Under the pieces are notes generated by a model, which saw only the letters and a list, made by a program, of their open reading frames with translations, was not told the DNA's origin and did not search any database. Shown here in pieces: positions 12,600 to 61,727 of a stretch of 64,000 bases of DNA. The stretch's first letter is position 1; every line of letters starts with the position of its first letter. This DNA comes from Gadus chalcogrammus (taxonomy: Eukaryota > Chordata > Actinopteri > Gadiformes > Gadidae). The stretch is from positions 17,274,431 to 17,338,430 of the forward strand of contig NC_079431.1 of assembly GCF_026213295.1 (NCBI RefSeq), given 5' to 3'. The translations under genes were made by a program, and so were the position numbers.

Positions 12600-15246
12600 G
12601 ATTAGGACTAGAAATCTTCGACTACCATTAATCATGATTGTTATTGATATGTGACGGGTCAGCCATGATCAGGACAGGAGTAGTATTAGGTCATCAATTA
12701 CCACTCCTACAGAAATGTATAAAATAAACATTTTGAAAATCTATTAGTTGCATGAGTTGCATTGAACAAATATACATTTTGCTGTAAACTACGCTAAATT
12801 TATTTTAATGATTTTCCTTTCAATGTTATCCTGCCAAGCACTCTGTGTTTGAAGGATGCTGCATAGATAAACTTGCCCTGCCATTCTATGCCAATGCATA
12901 GAATATACGCATTGTCTATTTATAACCACACAGCATTTTTCTCTAAAACAAAGACACATACCAAGGATCAGACATACAGTATGTGTGTACTCCATGTGCT
13001 ATTTATTGGGCAAAGTGTGACAGCTGTCATGCTTACTACATGCCAGAGCTCTTCAGCTTCACCAAAACAAAGGGAGTTCAATTGAGGCCAAATACAATCA
13101 CTCAATAAATAAACGAACAAATGCAAACACGAAGATCTGATCTATGATCTGAACAGGAAAACCGATAATCCTCCTTCACTTACGAAACTATATCATTTTA
13201 CTTTTTTGGGAAGGGGGTCTGATATCAATCACTTGAAGCCCTGCAATACATTCAATTAAATATATTATAGGATTTACAAAATGTACTGCTTCTCGCAATC
13301 ATATCATTTTTTTGGCATCTGGAAGCCCTGTTATCAGGTTGTATCAAAATTCCTGTCACATAACCAAGTAACAAAATTCATATGAGGGTAGGGCAGTCTC
13401 ACTGATATTACACCCCAATGTATTTTCACTCTCTCGTCTGGGGTGTAGAGGACCGGCACTGTTCTACTTTAAATTTAAATCAATATAATTTTTTAAAAGA
13501 AGACAATGGCAGTGACAATTGCACCTTAGCACTGAAATCATTATAAATTATTTTAAATATAAAATCTGCCAAATTGAAGATTAAAACGATTTTGTAGTAA
13601 AACTGGCAATTTTTTTTTCTTTTTGCTAATTTATATCTCTCATTAAATGTGTGAAGTTGTGCCATTAAAATGTAAACATGTAACACCAGAAAGGTTTCAC
13701 ATGCCGATAATATACTTTTTTTTATTTCCTCTTGCATGACAAAGGTATTTTAAAAACAGCCATGATGTATCTACACTATCTTTCTAATTGGTGTTATTTT
13801 GATTATTTAAATTTAACTACAAAGTAGTCAGAATTGTTCTTTAAAAAAGGTTAGTATTGTGACAAAAATACAACCTACAATCGAAATCTCTGAGCCCTAA
13901 CATTGGAAAATGGTTTCATTATGACTGATGCTTACACATTAAGGGCACTTGGGAGTGCATTAAGGGCACTCATAAGACATCTCTGTCACATTTTAAAATC
14001 CTTAATCAATTGACAGATAATTTGTTGCGCTAGTTGAATTGATATCTTAATTGTTCTGTTGTCGGGTAGTTTACTAGAAACAGTCCAAAATTGTCTTCAA
14101 CAATCAATTGATAACTGTACAGAATGCTTACAAAGATTGTGTCCTGTTGTTTTACCCTATATTTTACAGCCAAGGGAAATTCTTTCATTCCATTGATCTG
14201 AGAAAAAAGGAATAAAAAAAATAATTGTCTAATAAAAGTTTTCCTTCTAACATTTTTGCATTGATCAAAAGCTTTGTTTTTAACGGTGAGCCCTTGTTAA
14301 TATCATCCCCACGCTGTGTAACCTTGTGAGGTACTTATTTGGAAAATCCTACAAACCGGCATATGCTTCATGAGAACAAAGATTACGGCAACATGATTGA
14401 CAGTGCTGTTCATGTCCGATGCAATCCCTGTTACGTCCCTAACATCCCCTAACGTTTCCCTTGTGTGCAAACTGTTCAAATCAACTCTTCATATAAGCCT
14501 TGTAAATGGACCTAGATTTTGTTCACACTAAAAATATTTATACAATAAATATTTTAATACTGACGTCGTTTTTTTCTATTGTCTTCTTGGATAGCACTTG
14601 TGTTAAAGTACACTTACATAATACATTTCTAACCAAAGTTTGATTTAACAAACTTAAATCAATGCAAGTTGTACCCAATGGATGATATGCTACTTTTCTG
14701 GGAGGAACTAATGTATATAATCTTCACAACATCTTAACCCCAGGCCAAACTTAAACTCTAGTGCCCTAGGTGTAACTTAAAATGTTTGGCATAGCTCCAC
14801 AGGCTCAAAATGATATTCCAAATTGTTGATTTGAAAAGTGCATACTAAAAAGGGTTGCAACGGTTCCTGTCGAAAATGTATATAAAAGGGCATAGGTACA
14901 ATCGTTGAGGTACTAGCATAAGAACTTGAATTAAAATAAAGTACTCGTTCATGAAATGTTTTTTTTCTTTGACATTCTAACTGGTATCATCATAGCCTAC
15001 TACTTATCCTCAAACCTGGTTCATTGTTTTCTTTCCCAAAGTGACTTTGGCCTTCCAGAAAACATGACAACAATTCCATTTTTCTAAGAGAACAAAGTTC
15101 TTGTTTCTTGTTTGTATCGGCGTGTCCTTCACCCACAAAGCCAGTTCTTGGGCCCACCAACGACAGTACCTGTAACACTTTGCTCTCCAACGAGCTAGGT
15201 ATTTCCTTTGCTCTGAATGACAACACCCTGAGCCCCGCTAGTTAGC
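12600..15246. other. SPEG 3' flank, no further gene recognised
   Basis: AT-rich sequence that should include the SPEG 3' UTR immediately left of 15,247. No canonical AATAAA was seen close to the stop on the minus strand; ATTAAA at about 14,552 is a possible variant. No conserved exon was seen. Confidence 0.4.
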
Positions 15247-51552
<36,306 letters not shown>

Positions 51553-52174
51553 CTGAAGAGCAAGCATACCAACCATTTCAGAACACAAATGTAAGCTGTT
51601 TGCAAATATGGAAGGAAACCGATTATTTAACCATATACACAATGCATTGAATGGTAGAAAGGGGAAATAGTTAAAAGCAGTAAAAACAATCTCTGGAACC
51701 CACATTAACATGATATTTTACCGTGTTTGATCTCCCTGCACTAGTGGAAAAGGAAGTTTCCATAGTGGCAGCAGAAGAAGAAGAGAAGAGAGAAAACACT
51801 GTTACCATAGGAACCGATAGAAAATACTTGTTAGCGCTATAGGTGATTATAGGTGATAGGATTGGATACAATGCTATCTGCGGCGGCCAGTAAACACAAT
51901 GTTTGTGTAGAGCTGAGGCCGTTCTCACCCATTCATGGAAGACATGTCTGGTTTTAAGTGCATAGGTTGTAGAGTTTATCTTTCTCCAGTATTACAGCCT
52001 CAAAGAGCTTTATCACAGACCCACACAGCACAGGATTTTTCATTTAAGTCTTGATGAAAAATCCCAGAGAGAATTTAATCAGAGGGGCGTATATCGAGGA
52101 ACCCACTCGATATAAAAGTATCGATGGGCACAGAAAATGGACATCCTAGCAGGATCCAGATGAATCCAGAACAG

Positions 52175-52360
52175 CAGAGAGGACAGTGTAGTGCTTAGCG
52201 AGTTTGACTACCAGCAGGAAATGTGCTGGGTCCGAACCCTAATATCCAAACCTGTCTACCTGTCGGCAGGAGCAAGATTCCTAACCCCAATTGGTCCTTA
52301 GTGAACAGTATGTATAAATTGCTTTGGATTAAAGTGGGCTAAATAACTAAACGATTATCT
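52175..52360 (+). mobile_element. tRNA-derived SINE
   Basis: A-box-like TAGTGCTTAGCGAG and B-box GGGTCCGAACCC, then GGAGCAAGATTCCTAACCCC, and the tail TTGCTTTGGATTAAAGTGGG with CTAAATAACTAAA. Confidence 0.6.
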
Positions 52361-52770
52361 TATGAAAGATGAGTTGTTGAATTAAGAATCATATTGCCCA
52401 GGATGATTTTTACAACACCTGAATTATTTGTGATGAATCCCAGAATAGACCTGGTAACTGAAGAATCAATACAGAAGTATAGCCTTCACCGACGTGCTCG
52501 TCTCTCTGTGGGAGGACTTGCAGGAAGTTAGCAACATAAAGCTGAAGATAACCAGTACACTTACTCATGAGGTTACAAGGACAAAGCCAAAGATAAAGGA
52601 GATGACGACAGGATAGGTGAGGGTGGTAGCATCACACCGAGACATTAGCTGAACAGAGGAGGAAAGATAAAGCAACCGTATTGAACAGGCTCAAGATTAA
52701 TTGTAATTGAGGCTGGAGTGGAATACAAGTGTGTTGTGTGTGCATGTGTGCATGTGTGTGTTTGTGTGTG

Positions 52771-52796
52771 TCCGTCCGTCCGTCCGTCCGTCCGTC

Positions 52797-52870
<74 letters not shown>
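52771..52870. repeat. (CCGT)n and (GT)n compound microsatellite
   Basis: About seven TCCG/CCGT units (52,771-52,797) followed by about 36 GT units. Confidence 0.95.
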
Positions 52871-52874
<4 letters not shown>

Positions 52875-53343
52875 AATTATTTCCATTGATGAATGGTAAC
52901 TTGCAGGTCCAAATTCCAGTTTGGGGTTTGTTAAAAGTTGAAAAGCTGAAGTCCTTGGAAATATATCAATTATATTTACAAAATGTGCATAATGAGCTGT
53001 TATTCAAGCTAAAAACTGAAGTAGTAAAATGTGATTAGGCCTACTATTATATCCACACTGCTACCATGCACTGTATACTCCATAGCACCCCCTGACCCAC
53101 ATTAACACCAAGCTAAAGACCACAGGGCTCAACCCATTTTATTGTATATTTTGTGCTTTTGAGTATAGATTTCTGGATTTTGAGTGGCCTTGCGGTACTG
53201 TTTGGCCGTATGTTTTTTCACACACTCTTTCATCTTAATCAAAGCGACAGAATCCATTATTTTAATAGCCCTATTCTGAACCTGCTGCCCCATACTAATT
53301 ACCACCATTGGCATAAAATACGACTTTCCATTAGATATATTTC

Positions 53344-53448
<105 letters not shown>

Positions 53449-53766
53449 GTTTCCATCTCTAGCGGCTAAAGGGGAAGGAAAGCCTAGGTTTGAGTCTATG
53501 GAGTCAAGTTCACCCAATGCTTTTTTGCCTGCAGAACTGAGAATAGCAGCGCTCGGATTCTCTGTTGCCATCATCACTGACGTGTTTGACATTGACAGTT
53601 GTCCAAATTAATGACGCTCTTCAACTCTCGAATGACACTGACCACAACAAAGCATGCTTCCCACCAGCATTACGAATCACAGTTTTGGAAATGCTCCATA
53701 TGGATGGTAAATATTGAACAACACATACCAATGGGGTAATAATAGCCTGGCAATCAATTGACACTT

Positions 53767-53937
53767 ACTTGCTTCGTTTTCTTTGGTCTGTATTTCTTCA
53801 TTGTGGTTTCTATGTGTTCCACCATTGTAAAGAATATATCTGTGTCTGGTCTTCCATGGAGACGGAGGGGTAGCCTTTCGTCCCCCAATAACACGCTTAC
53901 AGTTCACAGAGTACAACTGTAGCCCACTGCCCTACAA
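53767..53937 (-). other. candidate upstream exon of SPEG with strong donor
   Basis: An open stretch ends at a consensus gcaa|gtaagt donor in phase 1 for the frame reading NEEIQTKENEA. That is the phase exon 1 needs, giving ENEAN-SETTDDE. A tag acceptor with a weak tract lies at the left end; the frame has no ATG. It could be an untranslated or alternative first exon, or chance. Confidence 0.25.
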
Positions 53938-54327
53938 ATCAAGTAATCTGCTACTTCCAGGGATTTTCTTCCATGGCTTGATGTGAAAGGAATACAATCA
54001 AACGGGCTACACGCTACCAAGAAACAAACCAAAAAAAAGGACAAACATGAGGAGAGCATCCCTTACAAAACCCTTGCTCCGTCATGCAGCCTATAAGTTG
54101 CATCTCTCTCCAGCATGCTCATCTGATAGGGATTCCACTGAGAGGAGAAGCAGCCTCGACAGGGTGGAACAAACATGATGAACACATCTCGTTGTGCAGG
54201 AGAAACCCCCTCCTCACAACATAGTGTAATCCAGTTTGGTAGATTGCTTCGGGTTTTTCTTTCTCCTCCCCCACTCCTTTAGTCCCAAGTGAGTATGTTT
54301 CTCATTCCTTGCGTAACGGGGATATTC

Positions 54328-54587
<260 letters not shown>

Positions 54588-54589
54588 GG

Positions 54590-55380
54590 GCATAGTGAAT
54601 CCCTGCAACCGCGACAGGAACCCCCTCACTCCTCCGCAACACCGTACAGTATTCAGCAAGCGAGCTCTCCGACCGGATAGTCATAGCAACCTGCAGCTAT
54701 TTATAAAGAAAATATCATTTCATAGTCCGAATCGCATTAAAATCATCTCCAACCCTCACTGGTGACTGTCCTCGAGTATAAGTATAGGCTACCTTTCTGT
54801 GGTGACAAACCCACAGCTCACCACCTCCTCCTGTTCTCTCTCGCCTTGCCCACGCAGAATCAATAATCCGCTGGGCAGGTTTACAGGTTTACCCCCCCGG
54901 GGGGGGTACAGTAACCGTGGGTTCATCTAACAGGTGTCACGTGTGTTCATCAAACAGGTGTCACAGATGCACGCACGTGGTTCGTTTTGCGCGGCAGAAA
55001 TGTGATCGGTAGGCTTATTGGTTTTGCACGTGCACCTTGTTGCTATGAGGGCCAGTCGATCATTTATTTTGCTGAGTTTTCCAAGCCTGCTTTGCAGGAT
55101 AGGCTCATCAACTATTCATGATTGTACATTCAGAATATCATTAGTATAAATGATTTGTAATTGTATTTCATTATATCTTCACTATAATTGCATTCAGAAT
55201 GTGTCACTAGGCCTACCGCTTCTGATGACATAATAGCCTACTAACATGATGAGAATATATTAGCCTATTATACAGTAAAGCTATCGTGTTACCCCTTTTC
55301 AGACTGGGCCATATAAAATGTTGTCTGCCCTACCCCTGGTTCCTTCAGAGACGCCCAGAGTCCCATGAGGCGGACTCAGG
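54590..55380. other. upstream sequence, no gene recognised
   Basis: Contains the TATA-like site at 54,697 and two copies of CAGGTGTCAC at 54,933 and 54,955. Nothing coding was seen. Confidence 0.4.
54697..54705 (-). promoter_or_regulatory. TATA-like / MEF2-like element upstream of SPEG
   Basis: On the minus strand this reads TATAAATAG, a full TATA-box match that also fits the MEF2 consensus YTA(W)4TAR. It lies about 3.1 kb upstream of the first placed SPEG exon. A role as a muscle promoter is inference only. Confidence 0.25.
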
Positions 55381-56210
55381 GGGGGGGCAGGGGGACCGCC
55401 CCCCCTCGTGGCTCAATGGTTGAAAAAGCGCGCTAAAGTGCCCTTCAAGAGTGTCGAAAACGAGAGGAAATGCCTTATTGGCTGCCCATTTCACGTGCAA
55501 AACATGATTAGGTGCCCTCTAGGGTGCTCCTTCATACAATAAATTATGATGATGTGCCCTTTAGAACAAGAAAATTCAATGACGTGCCTTAATGAGTGCC
55601 CTTATAGTCCCCTTCTGCCCGTCTGGTGCCCTTTTAGTGCCCCCTTTAGTACCCTGATAGTGCCCTTCTGCCCGTCTGGTGCCCTTCTAGTGCCCTGATA
55701 GTCCCCTTCTGCCCGTCTGGTCCTTCTAGTACCCTGATAGTGCCCTTCTGCCCATCTGGTGCCCTTCTAGTACCCTGATAGTGCCCTTCTGCCCGTCTGG
55801 TCATTCTAGTGCCCTTCCAGTGCCCTTCTAGTGCCCTTCTAGTACCCTGATAGTGCCCTTCTGCCCGTCTGGTCCTTCTAGTGCCTTTCTAGTGCCCTTC
55901 TAGTACCCTGATAGTGCCCTTCTGCCCGTCTGGTCCTTCTAGTGCCCTGATAGTGCCCTTCTGCTCATCTGGTCCTTATAGTGCCCTTCTAGTGCTCTTC
56001 TGCCCGTCTGGTGCCCTTCTAGTGCCCTTCTGCCCGTCTGGGGCCCCCATGGTTGAAAAAGTGTGCTAAAGTGCCCTCAATGGTGGTGAAAATTAGAGAA
56101 AGTGCCTTATTGGCTGCCCTTTACACGTGAACGAAAATTAATGAGTGCCCTAGGTTGCCCCTGATGATGATGATGATGTGCCCTCTGGAGCAAGAATATG
56201 GCAAACCGAA
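55380..56210. repeat. hierarchical minisatellite with duplicated flanks
   Basis: About ten units of 38-41 bp, consensus AGTGCCCTTCTGCCCGTCTG followed by GTCCTTCTAGTACCCTGAT, span about 55,600-56,040. An 11-bp subrepeat CCTTCTAGTGC expands some units. Both sides carry a diverged copy of a flank block: GGTTGAAAAAGCGCGCTAAA (55,420) and GGTTGAAAAAGTGTGCTAAA (56,053). Confidence 0.85.
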
Positions 56211-56816
56211 AAAAACATGTTGTGGTTAGCTATTGAGGTGCAGACGTTCCTCTCTTTGGTAGCTGACGAACGGGGAATGCGGGCGTTGCTTTCATGTGGC
56301 GTCGCCATGACAAACAGCTAAATCTCCACTGGATAACGAAGCAAAAAGCGGATAAAGAGTATGTCAGAACCAATAGTGGAAAAGCGCAATTAGATGCCAA
56401 GTTAGAAAAACTTAATATTTTCAGTTTGCATAATCCGTTTAAAATGTATATACATTTTTTGAGCGTTCAAGATCATTCAAGTGTAGGTCATTTCGTGCAA
56501 GAGAGACGATAATGGTCAGATATCAGCTCAACATGAAGGAAAACTTCCTTAAATGTTTTTTTCCAGTCTAATTTTTACTTAAATGTTAGTAAAGATGAAA
56601 GCAGTAAGGCATCCTCCTTTCTTTGGCTAAAATGTGAAAGTGCACAATGATGTGAACAACTAATTTCGGTGTTTATAAAGTCGCTAGAATAAGGGGAAAC
56701 AGTGTCTTTGAAGCAAAAAAAAATCTGGGGGAGGCCCCCCAGACCCCCGTGTTTAAATTAAGAGCCCGACTATTCTTTTAAGTGCTACGTGGAGATGTAA
56801 CAAGTGCCCCAAATGG
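56211..56816. other. unidentified repeat-like sequence beside the minisatellite
   Basis: An open frame of 72 codons at 56,294-56,512 (plus strand; MWRRHDKQLNLHWITKQKAD) has no recognised family. The GC-rich motif GGGGGAGGCCCCCCAGACCC at 56,728 can form a short hairpin. It may be part of a transposon, but no ends were found. Confidence 0.35.
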
Positions 56817-56912
56817 GACCTTCAAGGCAGCGCTTGCTAAGGTTAGGGGATAGGACCTTCCAGGCAGCGCTTGCCAAGGTTAGGGGATAGGACCTTCCAG
56901 GCAGCGCTGCCT
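56817..56912. repeat. 37-bp tandem repeat, 2.6 copies
   Basis: Unit GACCTTCCAGGCAGCGCTTG followed by CCAAGGTTAGGGGATAG, starting at 56,817, 56,854 and 56,891. Confidence 0.9.
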
Positions 56913-58106
56913 TTAAGGCTCCGTTGGGGGAACAAAACACCATCAAGTTAGAAAAGCCACTGTGTCCGCTAAATGATGACTAAAAAAATATATTTTGTTG
57001 AATTGGTTGAAGATTATACATGTTGAATGTTGCTAAGCAATTTTGTTAATTTTGTCCATCATATATCACGGTCATGTAATTGGAAACACAGTGTTGTTCT
57101 CATTGTTATCTCGCCGACTTACAACTCTGCATGCTGCAATTGCACAGACATATTCACACTTGACAGAGATGAAGGGCTGGGTAACAGCAGATCTGATGGT
57201 GAGGAGACTGGGGGTTTTCAGAAGAGGAAGAACCCTGATGCAGCTGACACCACGATTGTTTTGGACCACGATATGGCAGGACCATGAGCAGCATAATTAG
57301 AGCAAAAAGATTTGCCAGACAACAGCTGCGATGCCAACCATTTCTGTGAACGTCAGTATAAACGATGGCTCTAATATTCCTTCTGTTCGTCAAACGCAGC
57401 ATGTTCAGAGTTCCTTGGTATATTTGCTGTTAAGTTATACGCTTTCGGGATAGTGTGGGTATGGGTGTTCGATATAGTAGTCTATGTGTATGTATATAAT
57501 AATCATAATAATGTACTGACACTTCAGTCTTCACAATCAAACACCTGGAACTTATATAATGTGTATAATAATCACCCTATTTGCAGACAAAGCACTTAAT
57601 GAGTGCACTAATTGTATGTTGTACGTCCTGGTATTTAAGAATATCACTTGGCATTGTCCTGCTATGCTGCTAAATGGCCTAAATGTTAATGTAAACAAAG
57701 GGGTAGAATATGCAGTAACGCATTTGATCATTGGAAATATTCTCAAATGGCCTTTCTAGATCAATTCATACATTGATTAAATTAGTAATTCGTTCATTGA
57801 GTTCCAGTATAGAGACAGACATTTGAAATGATGAGCACCATAGTCCCAATAGACCCTTTTACATTGGTCTCATCGTAGGACAGATTTGCTGATAACATAA
57901 TAAATGTATAAACATGTATATAATATAGATACAATATATATACAAAATCTAAAATAATAAATAAAGTATACATAATATGATAGAATATTTATAAAGAAAA
58001 AAGTTGAGACATGTTAGCGTTATAGTACTTTTTTTTACAGCCAAAGGTCCCACGTTCACTTGTATTTTTTTACAGGCGATTCTTGGCCTCTACAATATGG
58101 CGTTGT
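56913..58106. other. no gene recognised
   Basis: AT-rich. Short overlapping open frames at 57.0-57.4 kb show no family resemblance. No repeat boundary found. Confidence 0.4.
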
Positions 58107-58118
58107 ATGTTGTATGTG

Positions 58119-58280
58119 GATTATATCTCAACGCTGGCCTGGGAACGCCTCGGGATCCCCCCGTCAGAGCTGGTCAATGTGGCCCGGGAAAGGGAAGTCT
58201 GGGGCCCCCTGCTTGAGCTGCTCCCCCCGCGACCCGACCCCGGATAAGCGGACGAAAATGAGATGATGAGATGAGATGAG
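58119..58280 (+). mobile_element. Rex1-like LINE, 3' end only
   Basis: 162 bp matching the 3' end of the LINE at 60,654-61,584 in the other orientation (LAWERLG-type C-terminus, then CCGGATAAGCGGACGAAAAT) and a (GATGA)n tail. Flanked by ATGTTGTATGTG and ATGTTGGATGTG, a target duplication with one mismatch. Confidence 0.8.
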
Positions 58281-58321
58281 ATGTTGGATGTGACGTTGAC
58301 GACACAGCAACGGTTAGTAGC

Positions 58322-60261
58322 TATGGAGCCAGTTTCCTGCCATAATTCAAACCTGAAAAAAAAGTTTCAAAGGCTTGTAAGTCTGGGTTTGAAAACTCAA
58401 CACCTTGTAAAAAAGGTTTTGCAACACCTTTTTTAGGTGTTGCAAATAGATTATAACCTCAAAAAAATTCAAACATCTGTAAACATGATTTTGTGTTCTA
58501 TTTTATCTTCTTCATCATTTTCACCAACACATTTTCAAAGTATTTTTTTTTTCACAAACATGTTTTCAAAGTTCAAACAATTTCACCAGCGCATTTGCAG
58601 AGTTTCAAATCTGGCACTGTTCTAAAATCCGTGTATGGTTCGTTCTTTGAATATTCCGATTTAAAACAAAATCAGAAAAACCAAATAACAGAGTCGTTTT
58701 TTGGTTTTTCTGATTTGGTTTTGAAACGGAAAAAGGGCAAAAGGAATAAACAAATAAACGGCATTTTTCTGTTTTTTAAATCAAAACGGGAATACTGAAT
58801 AATCCAGTTGCTTGTTTTGTTTGTGTGATATTTAGATAAAACCACAATGCCGGGAAAAGGGCACGTGGTTTTAAAAATACATATAAAGACGTTTCAAACT
58901 TTCCATTGAGTCTCGCATTCTACAATGGCCAGCTTTATTGTTTTCCGTGGGAGCCGGCGACGTAGAGTCTGCGAGTGGACGATATGACCGTGGAGAAGAT
59001 CGCCATGATATTCCAGGTGGCTGTTTACTAAGAAACCTAGCTGGTCATAAAACATTAAAAAATACATCTAAATGACAAGTAGCCTACATATTGTACAATA
59101 GGCTACATAGAAGAAGAAAGAAACTAGATTTCTTCTTCGAAGGTTGTGCTCCACACAGAACCTCCTCACCGTCATAACGGAGCACTTCGGTGCACCAGAT
59201 TGCTTTAGAGCGGTACTGATCTCGTCGTGTGTCTTTCCATTGTCAAATAGTTCACGAATAAAATCCCCATATGGTTCAAGTGCCATAACTAAGGCTAAAT
59301 ATAATTGGACAGTCTATTGCTGGTTTAGGTGGTAGGCTCTTTTTTCTTCACTCGCTGCGTTCTGCCTTCTGGTGTAGCCTACAAATGTATCAATTTTTGT
59401 TTTTCTGTTTTGGGTTTAAAAAACCAACAAACTAAACACAAACACAAATGAAATGCCGTTTATTTGTTTATTCCTTTTGCCCTTTTTCCGTTTCAAAACC
59501 AAATCAGAAAAACCAAAGAACGACTCTGTTATTTGGTTTTTTCTGATTTTGTTTTAAATCGGAATATTCAAAGAACGAACCACCAGGGAATGATCGTGTT
59601 TGCGTGAGGAAACTCAACAACGTGGGAGTTTATTGAAACGCCGTGCTAGTGAATAAGCGACACGAAGCATAGCTGTTTTATTTTTTCAGGAGTTTCAAAA
59701 CGAATGCGCGACAGAACACTGCCAATATTCACGTGACTCAAAGCTTGCGCCTGTGTGGTCAAATCTCTGAAAAGTCAGTGCCGAAAAGTCAGTTCTGAAA
59801 AAATACATTGCAATGGCGTAAACGTAGGCCTACACCTTTACAAGTTTTTAAAAATAAATATTCAACCTTTCAAAACTTATTTCTCAATGTATGAACACCT
59901 GTTTGCAGAATCCCATTTACAAGGTTTCAAAACCGGGAAACAATGAAATACACTGTTGGAACAGTGCCAGATTTGAAACTCTGCAAATGCGCTGATGATA
60001 TTGTTTGAACTTTGAAAACATGTTTCTGAAAAAAAAAATACTTTGAAAATGTGTTGGTGAAAATGATGAAGAACATAAAATAGAACACAAAATCATGTTT
60101 ACACATGTTTGAATTTTTGTTTGAATTTTTTTCAGGTTATAATCTCTTTTTTCAGTGTTGCAAAACCTTTTTTACAAGGTGTTGAGTTTTCAAACCCAGA
60201 CTTACAAGCCTTTGAAACTTTTTTTTTCAGGTTTGAATTATGGCAGGAAACTGGCTCCATA
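58322..60261. mobile_element. foldback DNA element with 6-bp target duplication
   Basis: Ends TATGGAGCCAGTTTCC and its inverse GGAAACTGGCTCCATA, flanked by AGTAGC at 58,316-58,321 and 60,262-60,267. The arms extend inward with inverted blocks (CAAAGGCTTGTAAGTCTGGG; GAATATTCCGATTTAAAAC; AATAAACAAATAAACGGCAT). The centre (58.8-59.4 kb) is unique and holds a short HTH-like frame. Superfamily not recognised. Confidence 0.75.
59068..59286 (-). CDS. short HTH-like frame inside the foldback element
   Basis: Starts MALEPYGDFIRELFDNGKTH, then DEISTALKQSG and SVMTVRRFCVEHNLRRRN. The spacing looks like a helix-turn-helix DNA-binding head of a transposase or recombinase, and similar heads occur in multicopy eukaryotic transposon proteins. 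The rest of any transposase is absent, so this is probably a relic or the first exon of one. Confidence 0.4.
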   Translation of the reverse strand: MALEPYGDFIRELFDNGKTHDEISTALKQSGAPKCSVMTVRRFCVEHNLRRRNLVSFFFYVAYCTICRLLVI

Positions 60262-60267
60262 AGTAGC

Positions 60268-61676
60268 AGTCAATGCGGTGCCTATGTGTCTAATTATGTA
60301 AATGCATGAAGTAGCAGGCCCGTAATTAGTGGGATGAGAAACACCTGTTTTTGTCCTAATATGACAGCTCTTTGAAGAGGCTCTATATAGGGCTTGTACA
60401 TCATGACGTCGAATCGCAATGACAACCTCCATGGTAGTAATGGTGTTTCAGTCATTATTTAGTTATTAATTGAGAAATTATTTCCATTATGTTGTTGTGT
60501 TTCTGTTGCGAGACATGGCAAAACAACTTTTTCATTGATTTTGTATCTTTCATTCAACGCAATCGCTGTCCCTTTAAGGATTACGAGCGTCTCATGACGT
60601 CAGAGCCCGATGCGGGATATGTTTACTTGCAGCACGTTTTGATTTCCTGTTTCGCATCATCTCATCTAATTTTCGTCCGCTTATCCGGGGTCGGGTCGCG
60701 GGGGGAGCAACTCAAGCAGGGGGCCCCAGACTTCCCTTTCCCGGGCCACATTGACCAGCTCTGACGGGGGGATCCCGAGGCGTTCCCAGGCCAGTGTTGA
60801 GATATAATCTCTCCACCTAGTCCTGGGTTTTCCCCGAGGTCTCCTCCCCACTGGACGTGCCTGAAACACCTCCCAAGGAAGGCGCCCAGTGGGCATCGTT
60901 ACCAGATGCCCGAACCACCTCAGCTGACTCCTTTCTAAGTAAAGGAGCAGCGGCTCTAATCCGAGTTCCTCACGGATGGCTGAGCTTCTCACCCTATCCC
61001 TAACGGAGACGCCAGCCACCCTTCTGAGAAAACTCATCTCAATCTCACGCTCCATAGTACCCTCACTCGCGAACAAGACCCCGAGGTACTTGAACTCCTT
61101 CACTTGGGCTAAGGACTCATTTCCTACCCGGAGTAAGCAATCCATCGGTTTCCTGCTAAGAGTCATGGCCTCAGATTTAGCGGTACTGATCCTCATCCCA
61201 GCCGCTTCACACTCGGCCGCCAGCCGATCCAGTGAGTGCTGAAGGTCACAGGCCGATGATCCCATGAGGACCACATCATCTGCAAAAATCAGTGACGAGA
61301 TCCTCAGACCACCGAACTGCAACCCCTCCCCACCACGACTACGCCTCGATATCCTGTCCATGTATATCACAAACAGGATTGGTGACAAGGCGCAGCCCTG
61401 GTGGAGACCAGCACCCACTGAGAACGAAACTGACTGGCTGCCGAGGACGCGAACACAGCTCTCGCTTTGGGAGTAGAGGGATTGGATGGCCCTGAGGATA
61501 GACCCCCTTACCCCATACTCCCGCAGCACCTCCCACAGTTTCTCCCGGGGGACCCGGTCATACGCCTTCTCCAGATCCACACACATTTCCTGTTTCTCTC
61601 TAACTAAATAAACAGGTCACACAACTGTGTGCTCAACGTGCGAAATTGTATCTATCATTCAACGCAATTTTCACAC
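60268..61676 (+). mobile_element. Ty3/gypsy long terminal repeat, interrupted by a LINE
   Basis: The right end lies just before the primer binding site at about 61,676. A TATATAG promoter-like site is at 60,384 and an AATAAA polyadenylation signal at 61,606. The LINE at 60,654-61,584 splits it. The left boundary is unresolved. A 23-bp motif TTGTATCTTTCATTCAACGC recurs at 60,547 and 61,647 with one change. Confidence 0.55.
60654..61584 (-). mobile_element. Rex1-like LINE, 5'-truncated, intact C-terminal RT frame
   Basis: Minus-strand open frame of 301 codons with RT motifs DLEKAYDRVPR, GLHQGCALSPILF and active site FADDVVL, then the C-terminal RRVAGVSVRDRVRSSAIREE and RWRDYIS segments, stop at 60,681. 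The 3' tail is GATGAGATGATG-like. Perfect 12-bp target duplications ATTTCCTGTTTC flank it at 60,642-60,653 and 61,585-61,596. Confidence 0.88.
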
Positions 61677-61727
61677 TGGTGACCCCGACTTTAGTCTGCT
61701 GGACGTATCCAGGGACACGACACGACC

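Noticed and set aside
57027..57402. Overlapping 80-90 codon frames on both strands
   Set aside because: No family resemblance, no splice support, and mutually overlapping.
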